Of a stretch of 64,000 nt of DNA, positions 55,456-64,000 are shown piece by piece. The translations under genes were made by a program, and so were the position numbers. Origin of the DNA: Nereocystis luetkeana (taxonomy: Eukaryota > Sar > Phaeophyceae > Laminariales > Laminariaceae). Where the stretch lies: positions 8,734,313 through 8,798,312 of the forward strand of contig JARUPZ010000003.1 in NCBI GenBank assembly GCA_031213475.1, given 5' to 3'. The notes beneath the pieces are model-generated. The model was given only the letters and a program-made list of their open reading frames with translations, had not been told where the DNA came from and ran no database searches. The first letter of the stretch is position 1; every line of letters starts with the position of its first letter.

Positions 55456-58400
55456 TCACAGGTTTACCAAGATAATTCTATTTACTTTACTGTAGAATTT
55501 CCCGGATGTAAAAGCACGGCCGATCTCGAGAAGGCTGATCCAGTCGTTGTCCGGGAGGCCGACCGTCGTGAGGGTCATAGTTTGTACCCCAACACCCTCG
55601 ATGCCGAGTGCGTTACAGGTCGTTCCTGGGTATGAATCGAAGGCTCTGATGACCTCCCCGTTGATTGCTGCCTGATCGGCGAAACAAGAAATGCACGAAT
55701 TCGGCGAAGAGCGATGTCATATGGATGCCACAGCGATTTTTCCACAATACAAGGCTGTGGGACGTCAAACCTTACCTGGTACGTAAATAGTCACTGGAGT
55801 AAACTATCACAAGCGGAGATGTCCTCTGAAACATTCGTCCTTCTTGGCATATCGCGAAACGTTTGCAGTTGCGAGTACGACAAATGACACATAAACTATC
55901 CAGGAGGAATGGAGCCGTTACGCAGGGGGTACCTGATGATACGGGATCAGAGACATATCGCAAAGGCTTCCAGAACTTCGAACGAAACCCCGGTGGTCAC
56001 TCAGGCATAGTGCCTAAACAATATGTTCTTAATTAAGCTGCTCCAGGGCAACTAGGCGGCAGGGCGGAAGATGATGCCGAACAACTATGTTAACCCTGGG
56101 TGGGAGGAGGACCAAGGTAATTTTCTCCGTTACATTTTCATGTTTCTCCCTCAGAGGGGTCTTGGCGAGTATTGAACCACTCGCAACCAGATGATCGAAA
56201 CCACGCGTCTGGACGCTGCGGACGCTACAGTACAGCTGTAGCACAGGACTGACGATGTTGCTCGTTGCGATCGATCTTTGTCTGTACACGAAATCCCTTC
56301 ACATTGTGGTCAGCAATGGGAACTTGAATCACCACGATCTCGGACTCTCGAGAAAACAATGAGAATACAGGACGCACAGTAAATCACGAAGAGGTTCGTT
56401 TGAAACTGCTTTTGTTTATTCACCTTACTTCTCACCTTTGTTCCTCAATTTTGCATATCACTGCTGTACGCCTCGATGGAAAAAAAGGAACAGACATGCA
56501 AGCAGGTTGGTGACGCATCCGAGTTAAACACAATCCCAAACTTGATGCCTACAACATGATGCCAAGGTCAATGTTGTTTATAGCAACAGTAGCAGGTCGC
56601 CTGTGCCGCCTACCTCTAGAGTGCGCGAGCGTTCGCCTCCCTTCCAAACCGCCACCTGGACGTCCACGATATCCTGAGGGCCTTCAAACGCGAATTCAAT
56701 CTTGCATAGTCTCCCATCGGGCACAATCGTCTGTGTGCTGGACCACCTGGATTCGCTGTCGGACTGATGCCGTCCCGCGACAACGCGGGTGGGTGTACAT
56801 CCGTCCTCTTGACAGCCGACCATGTCGCTGTCTTGGCCGGGGCGCGTGTCGTAGGCGTTGGCTGCCACGCAGATGGTGGTCTTGGTGCCAGCTTGGACAT
56901 AACCATTGATACACGGCGCGCTCGGACCGATGCAATCGTAGCGGCCCTCGACGCACGTCAAATCGGAGGCAAACGTACAGGTGCATTTGCAGCAATCGCC
57001 GCCGTCGTAACCGAACGAATTCAGTCGAAACGTCTATCGTTAGGACTTGTCGAGACCCATGACCGACGGACAGTAAACAAATATGTGTAGATCATCATCG
57101 CGGCAAGTATCAGCACGCTGCACGGGGAGACTGCACAGCTGGGGCTTGTAAGTCTCGGTTTTATCTTCGAACCTTCGTCGTCGATGGACGTCAAAACTAA
57201 AATTCCAGTCTATGGCGGTTGGAACGTACATGCGCGCGACGACGAAAGAATCTCGTCCTCACGAAGACGCTCCGATACCAGCCGTGTCAAGGCGACACAT
57301 CGAGCACCTCAATTGAAGGACCTCAAGAATATTGCAGGTGCATCCCAAAATTGTAGCCTGCGTCTGTGCAAGAGGTGCTAAACGTGAACCATTCGTGTTG
57401 TCAACGAACGGGAGATGCAACGATATTCGACTATACCAGGTACAGGATATATGCACACTACAAACCGTTCAGTACACGACGGGCGCCCTGGCGAGGCGTC
57501 ATGAAAAACGCTGTCGTCAATGCTGGGCAGGGCCGTCTTTAGCACCGCAGACTGAAATACCAGGTGGACACCCGCCTACTCCGCGGAATATTTACCGGCT
57601 GCATTCTACCGTTTTTGTCGTTTTTGATACCCCACGTCGCCATTTCTCTCTCCGGTAAGACCGTCGAGAAACGGGTACGAAAACGCGTTCCTGGACGTAA
57701 CGCGCCGTCGTGACGCGCCATTCTCAACCACGATATCGCCGTCCTACATTGACGAGGGCCAGGGTGCCGTAGATGACATCGCCGCGGGTGGATACCGTGA
57801 CAAGATCGAGAATACATTTTATCGGGTGGAGCCATCATTTACGCGAGAAAGTGAGACTCTCGAGCCCCCCCAACCCAACCGCGGTCATGCCAGATGCAGT
57901 GCCTGTTTTTCGTGGAGCTGGTTGGTGTCATGGCGTTGCCCTACCAAACACGAACTGAACTCGCCCAGACGTTGTCCTGTACCCCGAGAATCCGTGCTTA
58001 GTTTCAGTGGAGAAGCGTGCGCCATTCGTGTCGTTGTGGTAACTTGCAGGTTGGTACCAGCACAGCAAAATGTGAGAGAAGCCAAAAGGATGAACAGTCG
58101 CGTTTGGAGGGAAGGGGCGTGTCATCAGCTTCATTCGCCGAAGATCGTCCGAGAGCCGGAAGCAACTATACGCCTCCGGGTGTTCTTGGCACACGACAGC
58201 ATTCTCGACAAAACATCGAAGGAACCAGCTGGACGACATTGTTTTGAAAATAAACGGAGCATTCGAAAACTGTTGCGCGACGCACCGCATCCCTCGTTGT
58301 TGTTATCCGCGTCGCAGGTTCCGTCTGAGATGGAATTGCCACCGCACAAACTGGTTGTTTCTTCTGTGTCCGAGGAAGGGTGTGTCTCCGGGAGGGCGGG

Positions 58401-60181
58401 GGAGTCACCGTCCCTAGAGTCGTAAAATGTCGGACGAGCGGTCTGATCGTCGTCATCACCGCAAGGGGCCCTTGGGTCAAGGTAGAAGTATCCACCCTTG
58501 GTTTCGTCGCCGAAGGTGAACGCATCGGTCGATACACAGGTGCATTCGCAGCAAGCAGTCGCCTCCGTCGTGAGCTGATACAAGGATTGACAAAAACTCT
58601 GTTTTTTCGAGGATATGAATGACTTTTTTAGGTGTCTGTGGCTGGGGGCTCGACGCTGGATGTACAGGAGTCGCTCAACACACCATGGCAAGTCAGTGAA
58701 TACGAACCATGGACCAAGCTCGGCTCGATCAAATGGGGCTGGTCCGGTGTTCTCGATTAGCGTAGACGCAGCTTGTGCACACCACTGCCCCACTGGAGGT
58801 ACCTGTATCGTATCAAAACCAAACTCAAGGCTAGTGGACAGACGTTTAGTCGAACTCTCGTCGGGCGAATATCCTGAACATGACGCACACTAAGGAGGCA
58901 GGCAGAGCACACAACGAACGCGATGTACCGGAATCCTCTCCGTTGTTCTCCAGGTCACAATCGCCGTCTGCGAAAAAATGGTGAGGCACTCTGAGGTTGT
59001 GGCATATTATCCTGAGGGGTTGGTGGAGTCATCGTCGTTGACGCAAGGGATGGTGGGGTCTTGGCACAGGAACTCACCGCTTTCTCCGCAGGCGTAGTTA
59101 GTTGTCGTTGGTCATACAGGTGCACTGGCAGCGATCCCCGCCGTCGTACCCTGGTAAGCGAGGAAGCCATCAATCCCAGCAGAAAATAGTGGGAGGGCGA
59201 TGCAAACGGAGGAAGCAGAAACACGCATGGTTTTTTGTTTATGGACAACTTTATGTTCCTCTCCGTCCGACACGTGCCACGGATACGGGGGTTGCGCATG
59301 TTTAGCCCAAACAGTTTTCACCGAGGCTTCTCAGCCGAGGAGCTACACCATGCCTGTGGATTGAATCAAACATACTGCGTTAGATACTTAGTCCATAGAT
59401 AGGACACTTTGCCAAGATCGAATGTTGGGGGGAGGTATAGAGTGCTTCGGGCGAGGAGATCAAATACATTCTGTGCTACCCTTACCACCGCAGAAGAACG
59501 CATCGATCGGTCGAACCCACCACTATTAAAAGAAACCCCCAGTTACCAAGTAATTCCCCATGGTCGACAAGGCTCGCTAGATTCCGGTCGGCCTTCAGGG
59601 CACTCTGGAACGAAAATGGGTCTAAGACCACCACGCAACTTGGGCTGGACGTTCTCTGGCCCGTGCGCCTACCGAACGCTGCCTGGGTAGCGCTTACCAA
59701 AGTGCCCAAAGAAATACCGCCCTCGCGAACTGTACTGTAGCCACGAGACGCCTACACCGCCATGTCGTGTATCGCTTGTGAACGTCGTCAGTCTTGCATC
59801 GCTCGTGGGCGGCAGTACTACAACAACGATGCAACCAAGGAAACATAAGCTGTATCCGACTACTCGCTGACGGGCATCAGCTGATCGCTTTTGACGGAAT
59901 ACTGCCAGAATTCGATGGATATTATATCACACGGAGTATAATATTGTGTCCGGTTATGAGGATTGCTGCTTCAGCGTGCTTTCGTTTGAGCACCCCGACT
60001 CAAAACCGTAATCGGCAGTGTTGTTGGGCAAGTCGCAGTTGCCGTCCCCAAGGAATGCAGGGATGCAATCCGTAGACGTGGCAACAGTGCCGACGGTTGA
60101 AGCAGTGACGTAGCCCGACATAAGGTACAGTGTGAAGCTAAGAGCGGCCAAGCGAACTGAAGTACTAGACTGGACCTTCAT
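55456..60181 (-). pseudogene. Secreted LNR / DGGDCC-x-CTC cysteine-rich gene, lesioned
   Basis: The ATG at 60181 (MKVQSSTS) starts a clear signal peptide (LAALSFTLYLMSG). An LNR half (GDGNCDLPNN) ends at donor 60007; exon 59150 continues in phase with GYDGGDRCQCTC. Further pieces are ACGESGEFLCQDP and DGDCDLENN (to 58929), exon 58574-58286 (ACCECTC, LDPRAPCGDDDD, second LNR SDGTCDADNN), exon to 56614 (GYDGGDCCKCTC, then PQDIVDVQVAVWKGGERSR), and last exon 55671-55456 (GLPDNDWISL, stop TGA). The last two exons join in phase. Lesions: 4-bp tandem duplications near 59100 and 58555, TAA at 59007, a lost T at 58973-58978, and no AG where an acceptor is expected at 57012. Pseudogene, several tandem genes, or sequence errors are all possible. 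Probably secreted when intact. Confidence 0.65.
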
Positions 60182-61815
60182 TGGCAGGCCTGGGTTAGAC
60201 GTTGTACAGGTGCTTCGTTCGACTGCTCGCTGACGTGTGTGGCCAGCATGCTTTTCAGAGTTGCAGATGTGTAGGTGTTGGCAGCGCGTGGCACGTTGTA
60301 AAACGAATGGTAGTATGACCGACGAGTTGGGGCACAAATCATTCGACAGAGGCGGCCGCCAGCGTAGGGCCCGCTGGGGGCGCACAATTTAGACACACGT
60401 CAGGTATACGCTTTGTACGTAGTATTCTTAACACTCGCATCTCGCTGCCTCCTTTTACCGCTCTCGTGAGTGCGCGTCAGGCTGGCTTGGTGCGGAAGGG
60501 CATCCAGAGTCCAGACAAACCAAAGTGAGAACACAGGCACAGCATGCAAGAGACTGTAACGATCATTCATTGAGAATCGAAACAGCAGTGTTTTGTACTG
60601 GGTACATATTCTCCTGCATCGTTTGGAGTTTTCGGAGGCGTGTTTTGATCTCGGACACAGAAAAACAGCAAACAGTGCAGCTGAGATGAAGACAGCAGAT
60701 AACACTGATGCGTTGAGTAGCAGAGGGCAAAACGCGACCCAACATTTTTGGATGGTGTGCGTTACACATAACAGCAACAACAGTGGGTGGGTAACACGCA
60801 ATGCCAACTCTTCTTGGAGTAACACATTTGGCATACGACGTATTGTCCCCCGTATTTAAACACCTTCGTATGTATTGGAAAATGTCTCAAAATCCTACTC
60901 CCACCCTCCCCTTAGTGGGGATAGAGATACACGATGACGTGAGATTGTTTTCTTTTTTTTTTTGCTCATCCCATTTATTATCTTCGACCATCTTCTTCTC
61001 TCTCTCTCTTTCCAATTCGTAACTCAGATCCGGGGTCACATAGCAGGATCTTCTCCCCCCTTCCCGCTACGGTACGTGCCTTCATATTTATCGCGAGAAG
61101 ATTTCAGCCTTTTTTTCCCTCGTCGACTCGCTTCGAATTGCGCCTACCCACGAGATATGCCCCATTATCATAGTAGTTCTTTATTTTACGAACGAACATA
61201 TTAACTGAAGCTCAAACCGCGCACGTATTAGATCTGGATAACAACTTCAAACTCCTATTTTTCTGATGCTCATAACCTGGCCCGTTTTGGCATTTATTTT
61301 TGAGACCATATCAAATGTACGAAATCTTTTTTCTAAAAAAGCGAAGCAGTGGCAGTATCGGAAAACGAAAAACTATGTCAGGGGTGCGTCTACTTGTTGC
61401 GTTTAGGAGCCGAGGGCGAAAGGCGATCCAACGTTTTTGAAGGACGTACGTTACAAGTAACGGCAACTCTGAAGTGGGTAACAGGGAGAAAAGTTTTCCC
61501 AGGAACGCTACATCGCTCGCATGAGGTCCGTGATCAATACTGCGAGAAAATAGTAGACTGCGTTACAGGTCCCAGCTCACTCGTGCGAGATTATACCTTT
61601 GCTTGTTCGAGGTATACCAGATGTTTCAGTTTCTGAGCGAAGTTTCAAATCGAACAATTTCAAATCGAACGATTTCAAAATCGGCTTTTTTAGAAAAATA
61701 AACTTGAAGCATCATTCACCTGTTACTGGTAAACAAAGACGCTGACAAGGCATTATTTGCAATTTGGGGCGAGGGCGAGTCGATCCGATCGAAGCGAAAA
61801 AAACTCCCAAAATGC
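60182..61815. other. Intergenic 5' of the LNR gene
   Basis: No gene is supported; the 144-residue minus frame at 60400-60834 lacks a domain. A diverged direct repeat is visible: about 60722-60795 and 61395-61480 share the order GATCCAAC-TTTTTG, CGTTACA-GTAAC and GTGGGTAAC. Confidence 0.4.
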
Positions 61816-61853
61816 AGAGATTTTGGTGCGACTCGATTTGCACCAAAATCTCT
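61816..61853. repeat. Perfect 14-bp stem hairpin
   Basis: AGAGATTTTGGTGC and its exact complement flank a 10-base loop. The next bases outward are not fully paired. No role is apparent. Confidence 0.85.
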
Positions 61854-63616
61854 AGTCGAGCCGATTTAGATAGGTTCGTGTATGAGGATTTCGTCCAACT
61901 TTCATGGCATGTTTCCGCCAGGGCCAACACCCCCGGGGCAATCCAATGATACTAGGGCATTTCCGACGAGGACCACCGAGGCGATGAATCCTTAACCTCA
62001 ACGAGTGAGTGGCGACCGGAACTGCAGCCGCGCCCGGCGGTGATCCCTAGAACAATATCATGCATGGCGGTCGTGAGCCCATATTTTTCAGAAGCTCGAT
62101 CGGCGAGGGCCACGACAACCGAGCGATTGAGCCAAAACACGGGGGGAAAAAATAAAGAATTCGATGTTATCGCCGTCGCTGTCCCTTGCGTGGCGCTTCG
62201 CCCGCCCAGGAGAAGTTGAGACTGGTCGCTTACTATCCTGCATCGCCAACAAAACGCGAACCTGGCGGCGGCGCGCACGCGACGGTGTACGCGCCGTCGC
62301 TATCCTGTGCTCCTCTCGGTGCTTTTTTTGGTCAGCCGGATGGCTCCAGTAAGGTTTGCCTCCAGATATGAACAACGAAGAAAATGTGTACCATGCAGGG
62401 TAACTCGGAAACACGAAGGCAACGCGCTAGCCACATTATTTTTCGTTTCGTTACTGCAGCGCTAGAGTGACACACCGGGGAAGGATCTCTTCCCCGGTCA
62501 GAAGACGGAGGCAGATCACGGTCCCCAACCAAACGTCGAATGAACTTCGCCATTCGAGTTTCATGCGCGCGTTCATGGTTATCTCTCGATCTCCTTTGGA
62601 CCAGCCCAATACGAATGTGCTTCACCTCAGGGGAGTCGACAGCAGTAGGCCGACGTCTACCCACGCCAAGCCCGGAATGTTTACCACCCGGTCAGCCCAT
62701 GAGGAACGCCAACCCCCTAAACCTATAATGTCTAGTACTTTCAGCTGAAAACAGTCCACATCTCACCCCGCTCCTGAAACTTCGGGTCATAGAGCTACCC
62801 CATACTCACCGCTTATCGTTTGAAAATATGGCGCGAGCGGCGAATGAAAAGAAGCAGACATAGCAGACACAAACGAAACGAAGCACAAATACAGAGCGTT
62901 GATTCCGTGCTGCCAAACAAATGTTGAAATATATCGTAGACGTGCGGACTCGCGGGATGGCCGAAGATGGGCACGTCTATCGACTTGCCGTGCAAAGAGA
63001 ATGGGCCATGTCCAACCAACCGACAGACAACCCACACGGCACCAACCCTCGGGTGTTTTACTTTACCCTACCGTATCTATTGCATCTGCTTGCCGTAGAT
63101 TCTCCATATCGGGAGCGATGGCAAGTGGTGCTCATGCGCTCTACTGTATCTCTTGGACTTTGCCTACCGTAGTGATCTACCAGGGTAATCGGGAAAAAAA
63201 GGCACGTGGTGCCCATGTGCTCTACAGTCCCTCCAAACTCGCCCCAATAGGCGACTGGATAGTTTGCCGGGATGGCGAAGAAAGGCATGTCGTCCAAGGC
63301 GTTGACCGATAACCCTACATACGTTCTACACTGCTACCTAGTGGACCCGAGGGAACCGCAACCAAGCCCGCAACGAACCTCTTGGATCTTAGTGCGTAGT
63401 GGCATGTGTAGGGAGCACTCGTATTTTACGCTCCGCGACGACTCCGACAAATTGAACACGAACCGTGCAGTTGTTAGCGTGGAGGAGCGCGCACGCGTCC
63501 AACCAAGACAATGGAATGCCGTCAACAAGATGAGACCACCGTCTCCTCGAGTACAAGACGAGCACCACCCGAAGGCACCTTGAGATATTAACGAAACGGA
63601 TGGCACGAAGACGCGA
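61854..63616. other. Intergenic, nothing recognised
   Basis: Frames up to about 137 residues overlap on both strands without domains. It lies downstream of the transporter gene on the minus strand, so its 3' untranslated region should be near 63616. Confidence 0.4.
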
Positions 63617-63837
63617 TCACAGCACCCCCTCTCCTTGTCCGACGTGATGACCGGTCCTTTTGAGCAGGCCGCAACAAATGCCGTACACAATCAACAGAAG
63701 CGCCGATATCACGACGCAAACGACATAGAGCGCAGATGGCCACAACCCGTCGTCAGGTCCCATAAGTGCGGCTATAAGAGCAGGCATCAGCATATCTCCC
63801 AGCGCACCGCCGATTACCATTTTCGACGAATTCTTAC
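63617..63837 (-). CDS. Last exon of a multi-pass transporter, probably MFS (partial)
   Basis: Acceptor TTCTTCCTCTCAG precedes 63837; the exon runs to TGA at 63617 and encodes about 73 residues. KNSSKMVIGGALGDMLMPAL is followed by a short loop (GPDDGLWPS) and a strong hydrophobic helix (ALYVVCVVISALLLIVYGIC), then a short polar tail. The G-x-x-L-G-[DE]-M-x-x-P pattern before the final helix is what I know from the eleventh helix of sugar-transporter-like MFS proteins. The remaining exons lie to the right of the window. Membrane protein is confident; MFS is likely; the substrate is unknown. Confidence 0.6.
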
Positions 63838-64000
63838 CTGAGAGGAAGAACCCTGCCTCGAACAAGCAGAGGTTTTCGGCCCCACGGGGGCGGTAGGAAC
63901 AAGCGTACGGGGGAAGGCAGGATCATGAGAGCGTGTTGGCATGGTTGCCAGGGGGCTCACAAATATATATTCCGTTCGATATTCGCACGGCATGGAAAAA
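63838..64000 (-). other. Intron start of the transporter gene
   Basis: Presumed intron 5' of the last exon. The pyrimidine tract and AG are visible on the minus strand. The window ends before the next exon. Confidence 0.4.

Noticed and set aside
1-64000. tRNA, rRNA and CRISPR arrays
   Set aside because: I looked for cloverleaf-like arms, conserved rRNA stretches and regularly spaced short repeats and saw none. The twin hairpins at 54599 are only two units with an 8-bp spacer and are not a CRISPR array.

Overview
The window is nuclear DNA of an intron-rich, repeat-rich eukaryote. Spliced genes with GT/AG introns, many small inverted-repeat transposons, poly-G runs and triplet repeats all point that way. 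A stramenopile, possibly a brown alga, is my best guess. It rests mainly on a cysteine-rich LNR / DGGDCC-x-CTC protein that I associate with heterokonts, so it is low confidence. I found no tRNA, rRNA or CRISPR array.

Four spliced genes could be rebuilt by matching splice sites and codon phase, and one more enters from the right edge. (1) 5759-12669, minus: a SUN-domain protein with seven phase-matched exons; coiled-coil exons lead into a full SUN domain. (2) 15132-21247, minus: an unrecognised protein of about 620 residues, six phase-matched exons, with a charged low-complexity N-terminal half and a hydrophobic pair near residues 415-475. (3) 32733-39838, plus: a glycine-rich RING-H2 E3 ligase of the RNF126/RNF115 (BCA2) type, five exons seen and the first not found. 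Its second visible intron-exon boundary region holds a (CCTTG)n array of about 0.7 kb. (4) 55456-60181, minus: a secreted LNR-type cysteine-rich gene carrying several frame lesions, so probably a pseudogene. (5) 63617-63837, minus: the last exon of a multi-pass transporter, probably MFS.

Transposons fill much of the rest. There is a dead Ty1/copia element (48965-54046) with recognisable LTR, gag, protease, integrase, RT and RNase H remains. Two related PIF/Harbinger-type elements lie at 23682-25589 (split by a nested 1 kb insertion) and 29863-30739. Small families include five Stowaway-like elements (TA target), five piggyBac-like elements (TTAA target), and a roughly 270-bp unclassified dispersed repeat. 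A 1 kb foldback lies at 44727-45741, smaller foldbacks at 26671-26941 and 27391-27670, and a 150-160 bp minisatellite at 42330-43330. Several of these sit inside introns of the SUN and RING genes.

The most unusual signal is a short motif, TA-CCWGG-TA, present at least 18 times (about 0.5 expected at equal base composition). Comparing copies of one transposon family shows that it is a clean 7-bp gain (CCWGG plus a duplicated TA) at a pre-existing TA. A second motif, TA-CAGYAG-TA, behaves similarly and interlocks with the first by sharing TA. They look like excision footprints of TA-targeting transposons or an undescribed micro-insertion process.
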